A DNA stretch of 64,000 bases from Marinilabiliaceae bacterium (GTDB lineage Bacteria; Bacteroidota; Bacteroidia; Bacteroidales; Marinilabiliaceae), in contig JABUTU010000029.1 in NCBI GenBank assembly GCA_021443545.1, forward strand, positions 1 through 64,000. Reading direction: 5' to 3'. The notes beneath the pieces are model-generated. The model was not told the DNA's origin, searched no databases, and saw only the letters and a program-made list of their open reading frames with translations. Shown here piece by piece: positions 32,376 to 42,202 of the stretch. How positions within the stretch are numbered: position 1 is the stretch's first letter; each line of letters starts with the position of its first letter. A program made the position numbers and the translations under genes.

Positions 32376-32404
32376 CAAAGTTAAACAGGATATTGACAAC
32401 GCAA
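32376..32404 (-). promoter_or_regulatory. Bacteroidetes-type promoter for the gltB operon
   Basis: On the minus strand TTG (32404-32402), N18, TAACTTTG (32383-32376). Confidence 0.5.
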
Positions 32405-32453
32405 AATAGATTGAAAGAAATTTTGGCGTAATTAACACGAATTAACGTGAAAT

Positions 32454-32481
32454 GTAAGTGATATACTTACGATATGTAAGT
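32454..32481. promoter_or_regulatory. Alternating inverted 6-mer array GTAAGT-gatat-ACTTAC-gatat-GTAAGT, candidate operator
   Basis: Three half-sites with 11-bp periodicity upstream of the gltB promoter. Confidence 0.5.
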
Positions 32482-32591
32482 GAAGGACGGTGATGTGTTG
32501 CGATTTGTAGTTTATTGAGAGTTTTTGGGGTTGATTTATGGGAAGGAGTGTAGAGGTTTGATTAGAGATTTGTTAGTGTGTTGGTATGACA

Positions 32592-32632
32592 AAAAGAGAG
32601 AGGCTGAGTCGGAATGATGACACAGCCTCTCT
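32592..32632 (-). terminator. Rho-independent terminator downstream of the AddB-like gene
   Basis: AGAGAGGCTG...CAGCCTCTCT with a CTTTTT tract on the minus strand. Confidence 0.8.
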
Positions 32633-32669
32633 GTATATACGATGAGAGATTTGTATGATATCTGTTACT

Positions 32670-35633
32670 TTATTGATTGTCTATGTTTTTATTGTTAGTT
32701 GAGGAAGCGGACTCGCAGAGTGACGTGAAGGGGCAGTTCTTGCAGTTTTTAGAATCGCTGCAGGGGGCGAATGGGATGGACTCGTTGAAAATCTCATCGA
32801 CTATTTCGTTGAGGTATTTCTCGAACTCCTCCTTGACATCGGCGTAGCATAGAGGTTGTTTGTCTTTACCTATATACATAGGTATTTCGACTGTCTCCAG
32901 GCTCTTTTTTCCTAATTTTCTGACGCTGATGACGCCAGGCATAGCATTGTCGTCGTTGAGAAGGAAGCAGTAGGCAAGAGTCTGGAAGACGACTTTATAC
33001 TCGTCGAAGTCTTTATCCATCTTATCGAAACCAACGAAATTTCTCTTTTCGACGTTACCTGTCTTATAGTCGACAACCCATCGGCGTCCTTCGCTGTCGA
33101 TATGTCGTCGGTCGATGATACCGCCAATCTGAATATTGCTGTCGTTGCGCAGAGTGCGTTTTACTTTGAATTCTGGTTCTTCGAAGCGTATATTCTCGAC
33201 ATCGGTCTCGAGCAAACGTGTGACATATTTTTCGATGGCTTCGCGGTAGAGTATATTACGTCCGTGGAGCTCCTCGTCATCTTTCAGCTTCATCACCTCT
33301 CTGAAGTGTTTGAGAATGATGTTGCGAATCTCATCCTTTCGTTGTTTGAATATTTTCTTCTCCTCTTTAGTGAGCAGTATATTTTTCTCATATAGTGGTT
33401 TATACAGCTCCTCCATGACGTTGTGGAAGATTGTGCCTATTTCGCTGTAGTCAGCATCTTCTGAAATCTCATCGGCTTCTTTGAGTCCCACGACGTAGGA
33501 GAAGAAGAATTGCTTCTGGCATTTTTTGTAGACTGTTATGGCACTTGGCGAGAGGTATTTAGGTTCTGAGAATCTGCGACGGAGTCGTTCGATCATATCG
33601 GCACTCTTTGCGACGGGCATCTTGCTGCTTGTCAGAGCCTCGAGTTTACGCACGCCGACGCGTTCCTTCAGTGACCAGCCATATTGGTATTTGAGTTGCA
33701 TGATGAAACGTGAGATCTCGCCGTCGTCGCTTCCGTTCTGATAGACCAGTTCGATATTCTCGGCGTTGTTGAGGAGGCGGAAGAAGTAGTAAGCGAATAT
33801 GCTGTCGCGGAATTCCGGAGTTGGCAGTCCATAGGCATGGCGCAGAGCCTGAGGTATGAATGTATTGACGGACGATGAGTTAGGGATTTTTCCCTCGTTG
33901 AGCGATAGGATGCAGAGGTTTCGGAAGTTGAGGGCGCGTGTCTCCATGAGTCCCATGACCTGCAGTCCCTCGAGAGGTTCACCCTCGAAGTCGACCTTTT
34001 CGCCATTCACGAGAGCGAGGAACATCTGCATGATTAGTTGAGGGCTTTTAATCTCAGTCACTATCTTTTCCATAGGTTTAATTAGGTCGCAGAAGCGTCG
34101 TGCAAGGCATGAAATTTTGTATGCTGACTCACGCATCACGAGGAGTTTCTCGTTGTCGGCTGGAATCATACTGTAGAGTTTCTCGGAGAGCACTTTGGTG
34201 TAGTTAGCGACCTCAGTGGCTTCTGTTGGAAGAGAGAAGATTATATTGAGCAGATCCGACTGGGATGTCAGGTCCGGCATATTGACATAAGCTCTGCCGC
34301 TCTTGACGATGCTCTGTTGCAGGCGTTGGCACCGCTCACTGTCGAGGGACATCACGACGGGGTGCTGAATGATTTGCAGAGCTGTCCTGCTCTTTATGGA
34401 GTTGCCGTTGTAGGTGCGTAGCAGCTGACATATAATATTGATAAGGCTTGCAATCTGTGAGAGGTGGAGAGAGTAGCCCATGGTTATATTCATTGGCTCC
34501 TGAATGGCGCTGATGAGAGGCAGCAGCATCTCCTCGTCGCCCAGTACGATGGCTGTATCGTCGAGTCGGGAGTTGTTGTCTTTCCCATTCTTGATCTCCT
34601 GCAACCATTCGTTGGCTATTGCGACCTGGCTTTGAGAATACGCCACCGAGGTCACGCGCACCATAGGATGCGCTGGGTCATCGGGGTGTATATAGTCGTC
34701 AGGTTCCTTGAAACCCTCAGCCGAAGAGTAGATTCTGACGAATCGGCTGGCGCCATATCCCTGCGGTTGAGGCAGAGGACCATCGGCGGGAGTGTCGAGG
34801 TAAGGCATCTCGCCTTTGTCGCCAATGATGGGCTTTATCAGCTCGCTCGTATAGTCCCAGAAGAAGTCGGCCTGTCCCGCTAACAGCAGTCGGCGGAAGA
34901 TGATACGTTCTGTTGTTGACAGAGCGTTAAAGCCGATGAAGACATATCTGACAGCCTCCTTGTCGCGTTTATCTGGGTGAAAATCCTTTTCGACGCGTCG
35001 GTATATCATGCCGGTGTATGCCATATTATTACCCTCGAGAAGAGCCTTGAATCGCTCGTATATCTCCTGCATGTGGGAGTAGATTGTGAGGAAGATGCGA
35101 TGGTAGTATTGGTCGTCCTCGTTTTTCTCGAATGTGACATTCCAGAAGTGTTCGACAGTCTTGCGCTGGCTCTCATCGAGGTGGCTCAGGTCGTCGGTCA
35201 GAGCCTCGTGGTCGAGGAGATTGGAGAACAGCTTTTTGGGATCGATGAGATATTTATCGATATCATCGAAATCGCCGAGGAAGGTCTTGGCCCATGAGAA
35301 GAAGAAATCGAAATCGAGATAATTCTCGTTGATATCCTTATCGGCAGAGAGCACCGCGTAGTAGATTTTGTATAGTTCGAATGTGAGAGTCAGTTCGTCG
35401 GCCTTGTGCAGCTTCTCGTTCTGCCATTCGTACATCAGTTCGTCGATTGTAGCGATGCGGAATCCGAACACCACTTGACCCTTGATTTGCTGGTGCAGGG
35501 CTTCGCGGAAGAACGAGCCAGCGCGGTGGCTTGGGAATACGAAGCAGAGACGACTCCAGTCGCGGGGATTATCGAGATGATTATGTGAGAATGTTGTGGC
35601 GTAGTAGTTGGCGACAGATTCGAGGAACTTCAT
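32670..35633 (-). CDS. PD-(D/E)XK nuclease family protein, AddB-like exonuclease/inactivated helicase
   Basis: 987 aa; C-terminal RRWVVDYKTGNVEKRNF and Cys cluster CSDSKNCKNCPFTSLC; YLSPSAITVYKKCQKQFFFSYV. Confidence 0.85.
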   Translation of the reverse strand: MKFLESVANYYATTFSHNHLDNPRDWSRLCFVFPSHRAGSFFREALHQQIKGQVVFGFRIATIDELMYEWQNEKLHKADELTLTFELYKIYYAVLSADKDINENYLDFDFFFSWAKTFLGDFDDIDKYLIDPKKLFSNLLDHEALTDDLSHLDESQRKTVEHFWNVTFEKNEDDQYYHRIFLTIYSHMQEIYERFKALLEGNNMAYTGMIYRRVEKDFHPDKRDKEAVRYVFIGFNALSTTERIIFRRLLLAGQADFFWDYTSELIKPIIGDKGEMPYLDTPADGPLPQPQGYGASRFVRIYSSAEGFKEPDDYIHPDDPAHPMVRVTSVAYSQSQVAIANEWLQEIKNGKDNNSRLDDTAIVLGDEEMLLPLISAIQEPMNITMGYSLHLSQIASLINIICQLLRTYNGNSIKSRTALQIIQHPVVMSLDSERCQRLQQSIVKSGRAYVNMPDLTSQSDLLNIIFSLPTEATEVANYTKVLSEKLYSMIPADNEKLLVMRESAYKISCLARRFCDLIKPMEKIVTEIKSPQLIMQMFLALVNGEKVDFEGEPLEGLQVMGLMETRALNFRNLCILSLNEGKIPNSSSVNTFIPQALRHAYGLPTPEFRDSIFAYYFFRLLNNAENIELVYQNGSDDGEISRFIMQLKYQYGWSLKERVGVRKLEALTSSKMPVAKSADMIERLRRRFSEPKYLSPSAITVYKKCQKQFFFSYVVGLKEADEISEDADYSEIGTIFHNVMEELYKPLYEKNILLTKEEKKIFKQRKDEIRNIILKHFREVMKLKDDEELHGRNILYREAIEKYVTRLLETDVENIRFEEPEFKVKRTLRNDSNIQIGGIIDRRHIDSEGRRWVVDYKTGNVEKRNFVGFDKMDKDFDEYKVVFQTLAYCFLLNDDNAMPGVISVRKLGKKSLETVEIPMYIGKDKQPLCYADVKEEFEKYLNEIVDEIFNESIPFAPCSDSKNCKNCPFTSLCESASSTNNKNIDNQ

Positions 35634-35703
35634 GGTTATGTATATTATAATGATGATGCGAAGATAAGAAATATCGTTTGGAAACGACTCTTTTTGGGAG
35701 GAT

Positions 35704-35744
35704 AAAAGAGAGGGATGTGACGAAAAGCGCAGTCACATCCCTCT
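35704..35744 (-). terminator. Rho-independent terminator downstream of nadC
   Basis: Perfect 13-bp stem AGAGGGATGTGAC/GTCACATCCCTCT; T-rich tract on the minus strand. Confidence 0.8.
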
Positions 35745-35766
35745 TATGTTTGAGTTTTTGATGTTG

Positions 35767-36618
35767 TTACATAGCTTTGAGGCTCATATCGAGGCTTGCC
35801 ACGTGATGAGTCAGCGCGCCTACTGAGATGAAGTCGACACCTGTCTCGGCGTAGCTACGGAGAGTTTCGATGGTGATACCCCCTGACGACTCCGTCTCGA
35901 CAGTGCCCTTGATTCGTTCGACAGCCTTGCGTGTTGTTGGGATATCGAAATTATCGAGCATAACTCTGTCGACACCGCCATGGTTGAGCACCGTCTCGAG
36001 CTCCTCCATATTACGCACTTCGATTTCGATTTTCAGGTTGCGGCCTGTACTCTTGAGGTATTCCTGAGCGCGGTCGATGGCCTGAGTGATGCCACCGGCG
36101 AAGTCGACATGGTTATCTTTGAGCATAATCATATCGAAGAGACCGATTCGGTGGTTGACAGCGCCACCGATTTTGACAGCCATCTTATCGAGCAGACGCA
36201 TGCCTGGCGTCGTCTTACGCGTGTCGAGCAGGCGTGTGTGGAGACCTTCGATGAGGCGGACGTACTTATTGGTTGTTGTAGCGATACCGCTCATGTGTTG
36301 CATGATATTGAGGACGAGGCGTTCAGCGAGGAGCAGTTTCTGAGTATGCAGTTCGACGCGGAAAGCGATGTCGCCCTTTTTCACGCGAGTGCCGTCGGAG
36401 AGAATCTGGTCGAATTTAGTTGAGGGGTCGAGGCGCATGAATACGCGTTTAGCCACCTCGATACCAGCGATTATGCCATCCTCCTTGCATATCAGTTGAG
36501 CCTTGCCCATTGCATCGGCTGGAATGCAAGAGAGAGAAGAGTGGTCGCCGTCGCCGACATCTTCGCGGATAGCGTTGTCTATGAATTCAGAGAGGTATTG
36601 GTCGAAATCAGGAATCAT
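35767..36618 (-). CDS. nadC: Nicotinate-nucleotide pyrophosphorylase (carboxylating)
   Basis: AIREDVGDGDHSSLSCIP; LNIMQHMSGIATTT; LLDTRKTTPGMRLLDKMAVKIGGAVNHRIGLFDMIMLKDNH. Confidence 0.97.
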   Translation of the reverse strand: MIPDFDQYLSEFIDNAIREDVGDGDHSSLSCIPADAMGKAQLICKEDGIIAGIEVAKRVFMRLDPSTKFDQILSDGTRVKKGDIAFRVELHTQKLLLAERLVLNIMQHMSGIATTTNKYVRLIEGLHTRLLDTRKTTPGMRLLDKMAVKIGGAVNHRIGLFDMIMLKDNHVDFAGGITQAIDRAQEYLKSTGRNLKIEIEVRNMEELETVLNHGGVDRVMLDNFDIPTTRKAVERIKGTVETESSGGITIETLRSYAETGVDFISVGALTHHVASLDMSLKAM

Positions 36619-36645
36619 ATTATATATTGATTATGTTATTTAAAA

Positions 36646-37071
36646 TCAGTTAGTCTCCTCTTCGATTCGCAATTGTTGTACCTCGCCTTGGTTGTCGGGA
36701 ATTGAGAGGATATATATGCGATATTGAGAGTTGTCGATTGAGATGGAGCCTATTGTCAGGATGGAGTTACCCATCTGTTTCTCGTGGTCGATGGCAGCGT
36801 CCGAGATGCTATTGCTCTTGATGAAGTTACTCAGTATGACCTCAGCTTGTTTTTTGCTGTACAGGCCAGAACCAGATGGAAGAGATATCTCGATGCTTGC
36901 GGAGAAGAAAGAAGATATCTGCGGTATATCGGCTTTAAGGAGCGACTCCCAGAAGACAGACGAGAGTTTAAACGACCATTGGGGCTCGCTGTCGGCAGAC
37001 TGGCCCCACGATGCTGTCCCCACGAGCATCAAAGCGCATAGCGTTGTAATTATTTTACTAATCCCCATCAT
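36646..37071 (-). CDS. DUF4783 family protein
   Basis: Signal peptide; KADIPQISSFFSASIEISLPSGSGLYSKKQAEVILSNFI...QQLRIEEE, adjacent to nadC. Confidence 0.75.
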   Translation of the reverse strand: MMGISKIITTLCALMLVGTASWGQSADSEPQWSFKLSSVFWESLLKADIPQISSFFSASIEISLPSGSGLYSKKQAEVILSNFIKSNSISDAAIDHEKQMGNSILTIGSISIDNSQYRIYILSIPDNQGEVQQLRIEEETN

Positions 37072-37273
37072 CTACAATGCAAAAGTAGTTATTATTTTTA
37101 TTTTCCGATACAAAAATAGCGCCAAACTTTGTGTTTTGCGGATGAGAAAAAGCTAAGCCCTAAAACTCGTTGCGAATCTCCATGCTTAGAAAATGAAAAA
37201 TTAGCGATAATTTTGTTGAAAGAAAATAAAAAGGTATTTTTACGGCGCTAAAAAACACATAAACTAACAAAAA

Positions 37274-37678
37274 ATGATAGAACTTTTTAAAATCCTGGTT
37301 TTCATAACTGGCGTTTCGCATGTCACGGGGACAGATATGTCAGTAACGATGCTTCGGTTTAACGGACATGCTGATAGTGAATATTTCAAGGGAGAGATCC
37401 TTCCTGGAGGAGTCGACACACAGATGCATTTCACGCGTGATTCAACACTTCTCTCGGCTCGTTACATGCTTAAGGGCGTTGATGCCAATGGCGATTCGTG
37501 CAGTGTCTATATCTGCAATGAGGGATATATGACGCCACGTAATGGCAAGACACATCCGAAGATTGTAACCGATAGCAAGGTGCTTAGTGAGGCATGCAAG
37601 GGAGAGTTGTCGGGAACGATAGAGGGGGCTCCTGGAGGTATTATGATACGTCTTTTCAAGGAAGAGGAGAAGCAGTGA
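37274..37678 (+). CDS. DUF3237-like hypothetical protein
   Basis: GHADSEYFKGEILPGGVDTQMHFTRDSTLLSARYMLKGVDANGDSCSVYICNEG resembles the DUF3237/UPF0311 core. Confidence 0.6.
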   Translation: MIELFKILVFITGVSHVTGTDMSVTMLRFNGHADSEYFKGEILPGGVDTQMHFTRDSTLLSARYMLKGVDANGDSCSVYICNEGYMTPRNGKTHPKIVTDSKVLSEACKGELSGTIEGAPGGIMIRLFKEEEKQ

Positions 37679-37820
37679 GCATCCGCCTCGTTGTGAAATA
37701 GTTGAGTGCCGAGATGATATGATTGGGAATAATTCTGTAATTTTGCGCATCAAAAGAGAGAGACGCAACGTGTACTATATAGCATAGTGAAGTTGTTGTG
37801 TCCGACAAAAAACAACAAAG

Positions 37821-39059
37821 ATGATACAGATGACAGAAGCGGAGAGCGAGTCGCGTAAGATGACAGAGAGGGTAGAGCAGGCGCTTTCGGATTTTCGAAA
37901 CGGAGAGTTTGTCATAGTCGTTGATGATGAAGATCGTGAGAACGAAGGCGACTTCATCATAGCTGCGGAGAAGATAACACCTGAGAAGGTCAACTTCATG
38001 CTCAAGAACGGGCGAGGTGTCCTCTGTGCCCCCATAACAATCAGTCGTTGCAAAGAGTTGGGTCTTGACCATATGGTAGAGGACAACACCTCCATCTTAG
38101 GCACCCCATTCACGGTCACCATCGACAAGATAGAGGGGTGTACGACGGGCGTCTCGGCGCACGACAGAGCTGCCACCATCAGAGCCCTTGCAGACCCCGC
38201 TTCGACACCGCAGACCTTCGGTCGCCCAGGTCATATCAATCCGTTATATGCTCAGGATAAAGGTGTGTTGCGCAGAGCAGGACATACAGAGGCAGCAGTT
38301 GATCTGGCGCGTTTGTCAGGACTCTATCCGGCGGCAGCGCTCATCGAGATAATGAATGAGGATGGTACGATGGCGAGAATGCCACAGCTCATCGAGATAG
38401 CGCGTGAGAATAACCTTCGCATCATATCGATACGCGACTTGATAGCCTACCGACTACAGCAGGAGAGTCTCATCGAGCGTGGCTCAGAGGTCTCGTTGCC
38501 CTCGGAATATGGCGATTTCCGACTGATACCATTCCGCCAGAAGTCAAACGGTCTGGAGCACATAGCCCTCATCAAAGGCGCGTGGGAGTCCGACGAGGCG
38601 ATACTGGTCAGGATGCATTCATCGTGCATGACTGGTGATATCTTCGGATCGAAGCGATGCGAGTGTGGCGAGCAGCTGCACCGTGCAATGGAGGCAATCA
38701 ATAAAGAGGGAAAAGGCGTTGTCGTCTATCTCAACCAGGAGGGGCGAGGCATCGGTCTGATGGCGAAGATAGAGGCCTATAAGTTGCAGGAGCAGGGACT
38801 CGACACTGTGGATGCCAATGTGCACCTTGGATTCAGTGCTGATGAGCGTGACTATGGCGTAGGAGCATCGATACTCAAAGAGCTTGGAGTGAGTCGTATG
38901 CGACTGATGACCAACAACCCCGTCAAGCGAGTGGGACTTGAGGCCTATGGACTCTCGATAGTCGAGAATGTCCCCATTGAGGTGACGCCAAACCAATACA
39001 ATCTCAGGTACCTGCGAACGAAGAAAGAGCGCATGGGACATACACTCAGCAATTTATGA
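37821..39059 (+). CDS. ribBA: 3,4-dihydroxy-2-butanone-4-phosphate synthase / GTP cyclohydrolase II
   Basis: [67 protein letters not shown]. Confidence 0.97.
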   Translation: MIQMTEAESESRKMTERVEQALSDFRNGEFVIVVDDEDRENEGDFIIAAEKITPEKVNFMLKNGRGVLCAPITISRCKELGLDHMVEDNTSILGTPFTVTIDKIEGCTTGVSAHDRAATIRALADPASTPQTFGRPGHINPLYAQDKGVLRRAGHTEAAVDLARLSGLYPAAALIEIMNEDGTMARMPQLIEIARENNLRIISIRDLIAYRLQQESLIERGSEVSLPSEYGDFRLIPFRQKSNGLEHIALIKGAWESDEAILVRMHSSCMTGDIFGSKRCECGEQLHRAMEAINKEGKGVVVYLNQEGRGIGLMAKIEAYKLQEQGLDTVDANVHLGFSADERDYGVGASILKELGVSRMRLMTNNPVKRVGLEAYGLSIVENVPIEVTPNQYNLRYLRTKKERMGHTLSNL

Positions 39060-39625
39060 TACTACATATTCCAGACGAAGATAATCGGATACTGCTGCAT
39101 GCGTGTTGTGCGCCATGCAGCAGTGCCATTTTAGAGGTGCTCATTGAGAATACCATTGAGACGACAGTCTTCTACTACAACCCCAATATATATCCTGTGG
39201 AGGAGTATGAGATACGCAAAGCCGAGAGCAAGCGGCAGTGCGAGGCATTGGGTGTGAGGTGGATAGATGGCGACTACGACCATCCGGCGTGGCAGTGCCA
39301 AGTGAGAGGCCTGGAAGAAGAGCCCGAGCGGGGGTCGCGTTGTCAGATGTGTTTTGATATGCGTCTGTTACGCACAGCCCAGGAGGCGCAGAAACATGGG
39401 ATACGATGGTTCTCAACAACATTAGCCTCGAGCCGGTGGAAAGACATCCGTCAGATTGAAGAGGCGGGACACCGAGCAGAGAGCATAGTCAAGGGGACGA
39501 GCTACTGGACACAGAACTGGCGCAAGGGAGGATTGACAGAGCGTCGGGCACAGTTGCTCCGTGAAGGGGGATTCTACAACCAGCAATATTGTGGCTGTGA
39601 GTATTCAATTAGAGACGACAAGTAG
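39056..39625 (+). CDS. queH: Epoxyqueuosine reductase QueH
   Basis: [66 protein letters not shown] overlap with ribBA. Confidence 0.92.
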   Translation: MILHIPDEDNRILLHACCAPCSSAILEVLIENTIETTVFYYNPNIYPVEEYEIRKAESKRQCEALGVRWIDGDYDHPAWQCQVRGLEEEPERGSRCQMCFDMRLLRTAQEAQKHGIRWFSTTLASSRWKDIRQIEEAGHRAESIVKGTSYWTQNWRKGGLTERRAQLLREGGFYNQQYCGCEYSIRDDK

Positions 39626-39644
39626 AAAAAATGCCCTTGAATTT

Positions 39645-39673
39645 TTGTTTTTGACATTTTAGAACTATTTTTG
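39645..39673 (+). promoter_or_regulatory. Bacteroidetes-type promoter
   Basis: TTG (39645-39647), N18, TATTTTTG (39666-39673). Confidence 0.5.
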
Positions 39674-39710
39674 CTTGTTTTAACGCAAGTTCCAATTAAA
39701 AAAGACATCT

Positions 39711-41246
39711 ATGAAGAGACAGATATGCGTTTTATTGTTGTCGCTGATATCCTTTGTCGGCGTATTGGCACAGCAGGATTCACCAACCAAATGCCCGAAG
39801 GGTGATATGTTCTACAATGCTAAGAGCTACACTAAGGCATTGGGTGAGTATATGAAGGTCTATAAGAAATTCAGCAACCATCCACCATTGTTAAAGCGCA
39901 TTGCGCAGACGATAATAGCAGAGGATATGTTGCGCGACACAGCATGTTTCTTCATTGAGAAGTATCTTGAGAAAGAGAAGGCAGATGTTGAGGGTTACTA
40001 CTTAGCAGCCGTTGCCCACTATCATGCTCACAACTTTTCGCAGGCGAGCAAGTATCTGAAAGAGTATCAGACGATGCTTGTCGGAGGCGACCCCGTCACC
40101 ATCAAACAAGCGCAGACCCTTGAGAAGTGCATTGCTGTATCGCAGAAGATGCTTAAGGACACGCTACATTGTCGTCTGGTAAATATGGGCGAGATGATAA
40201 ACTCGCCAAACAACGAGATATTTCCTTATATATCGCCCGACGATAAAACACTCTACTTCTCAAGCGACGAGAAGTATAATAGTGGAATCCTCCTGAAGTA
40301 TTTCAGCATAAAATTTGCCGAGAACAAAGATTTGGAGTGGACCAAGAGCAAGCCTGTGTCGGGACCGGTCAACACGCTCTTTGACGAGTATGTGACGGGC
40401 GTCTTCCCTGGTGGTATCTTTATGACCAGTAATATGGAGTCGCAGTTTTCAATTTACCAGTGCACAGAGAAGCTTCCAGGTAAGTTCCTCAAGAACGAGA
40501 AGATGACAGACCCGATTGACCTTGAGGGAGATGAGGTTGGAGCGACCTTATCGCAGACTGGCGATACGTTAATATTCTCAGCGACAACGCGAAATGGAAT
40601 GCTTGACCTCTACTATTCCATCAAGCGAGATGGTCAATGGCAAGAGGCACGTCCATTGCCAGGCGAGATCAACGAAGAGTTCTCGGATGAGAACTATCCG
40701 ACGCTTAGCAAAGATGGGACACGACTCTTCTTCGCCTCCAACAGAGAGGGAACGATGGGAGGCTATGATCTCTTCTACTCCGACCTCGACCCACGTTCAT
40801 GGACATGGCGAAAGCCCATACAGATGAAGTATCCGATTAACGATACATACGACAATATGTCGATATCCTTCTCATCAGACGAGCGTTATGCCTTTATCAG
40901 TGCAATCCGCAAGGATGGTTATGGTGCACGCGACATCTACTGTGTCGTTCATGATGAGGTGGCTCCGACAACAGCCATAATGAAGTGTTTTGTAGGCATT
41001 AAGAGCAAGCAGAAGCCACTGCCGCTCTCGAAGATGCCATTGATAGAGATTCTCGATGAGGGAGATGAGCTTGTCGGGACGGCACGTCTGAACCTGCAGA
41101 CATCGACATTCATCATGGCACTTGACCCAGGCAAGTATAAACTACATATATCATCCGACGAAGCTAAGGACTTTACGACGACCATAGATGTCCCTGAGAA
41201 GGTATATGGTCAGGAAGTGATACAAAAAATCTTCATACTCGAGTAG
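39711..41246 (+). CDS. TPR/PD40 (WD40-like beta-propeller) repeat secreted protein
   Basis: Signal peptide; TPR-like N-terminus; NEIFPYISPDDKTLYFSSDEKY, NYPTLSKDGTRLFFASNREGTMGGYDLF propeller repeats. Confidence 0.8.
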   Translation: MKRQICVLLLSLISFVGVLAQQDSPTKCPKGDMFYNAKSYTKALGEYMKVYKKFSNHPPLLKRIAQTIIAEDMLRDTACFFIEKYLEKEKADVEGYYLAAVAHYHAHNFSQASKYLKEYQTMLVGGDPVTIKQAQTLEKCIAVSQKMLKDTLHCRLVNMGEMINSPNNEIFPYISPDDKTLYFSSDEKYNSGILLKYFSIKFAENKDLEWTKSKPVSGPVNTLFDEYVTGVFPGGIFMTSNMESQFSIYQCTEKLPGKFLKNEKMTDPIDLEGDEVGATLSQTGDTLIFSATTRNGMLDLYYSIKRDGQWQEARPLPGEINEEFSDENYPTLSKDGTRLFFASNREGTMGGYDLFYSDLDPRSWTWRKPIQMKYPINDTYDNMSISFSSDERYAFISAIRKDGYGARDIYCVVHDEVAPTTAIMKCFVGIKSKQKPLPLSKMPLIEILDEGDELVGTARLNLQTSTFIMALDPGKYKLHISSDEAKDFTTTIDVPEKVYGQEVIQKIFILE

Positions 41247-41249
41247 GCG

Positions 41250-42056
41250 ATGCGCAATTGGGAGAGAATAAAGGAGTATCAGGAGATATTCTTTGACTGT
41301 TACAATCACATAGCGCGCATAACCATCAACAGAGAGCGTTATCGTAATGCCTTCACACCACTCACCGTTGAGGAGATGAGTGATGCGTTGAGTTATTGTG
41401 AGCGTTCGTCCGACATACGCGTTGTCGTGCTTACCGGAGCAGGTGACAAGGCGTTCTGTTCGGGAGGAGATATGCATGTCAAAGGCTTTGGAGGATACAT
41501 GGATGAGCAGGGGGCGCCGCATCTGAACATACTGCATGTGCAGAAGCAGATACGAAGTATTCCCAAGCCAGTGATAGCCATGGTGAATGGTTATGCCATT
41601 GGCGGTGGTCATGTGTTGCACGTGGTCTGTGACCTCTCGATAGCATCGACGACGGCACGCTTCGGTCAGACCGGACCGCGAGTAGGCAGTTTCGATGCAG
41701 GCTTCGGAGCATCGTATCTGGCGCGTGTCGTTGGACAGAAAAAGGCCCGTGAGATATGGTTTCTCTGTCGTCAGTATTCAGCGCAGGAGGCACTTGAGAT
41801 GGGGCTTGTCAATAAGGTTGTTGAGCCCGACCAGCTTGAGGATGAGGTCGTAGCATGGGCTGAGGAGATGATGCAACTATCGCCATTGGCACTACGCATG
41901 ATCAAGGTTGGACTGAATGCAGAGCTTGACGGACAGTCGGGCATTCAGGAGTTGGCGGGAGATGCTACGATGCTCTACTACATGACCGAAGAGGCACAGG
42001 AGGGCGGAAGGGCATTCCTCGAAAAGCGTAAGCCAGAATTCAAATTTAAGTTTTAA
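41250..42056 (+). CDS. menB: 1,4-dihydroxy-2-naphthoyl-CoA synthase
   Basis: [86 protein letters not shown]. Confidence 0.95.
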   Translation: MRNWERIKEYQEIFFDCYNHIARITINRERYRNAFTPLTVEEMSDALSYCERSSDIRVVVLTGAGDKAFCSGGDMHVKGFGGYMDEQGAPHLNILHVQKQIRSIPKPVIAMVNGYAIGGGHVLHVVCDLSIASTTARFGQTGPRVGSFDAGFGASYLARVVGQKKAREIWFLCRQYSAQEALEMGLVNKVVEPDQLEDEVVAWAEEMMQLSPLALRMIKVGLNAELDGQSGIQELAGDATMLYYMTEEAQEGGRAFLEKRKPEFKFKF

Positions 42057-42072
42057 GTAATCCGATAAATTA

Positions 42073-42106
42073 CTTTTGGCTATTGGGTTTTTGTATAGCC
42101 CAAAAG
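42073..42106 (+). terminator. Imperfect hairpin between menB and the alkaline phosphatase gene
   Basis: CTTTTGGCTAT-tgggtttttgt-ATAGCCCAAAAG (single-nt bulge); no trailing U-tract. Confidence 0.35.
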
Positions 42107-42202
42107 CACGTATCGTATTATTATTGTAATAACTGATATTCCTGTTTTGTTGGGGAAGATAGTCTTATCCCCTGTTAAGTGGAATAATAAAAAAGAAATA
42201 TT

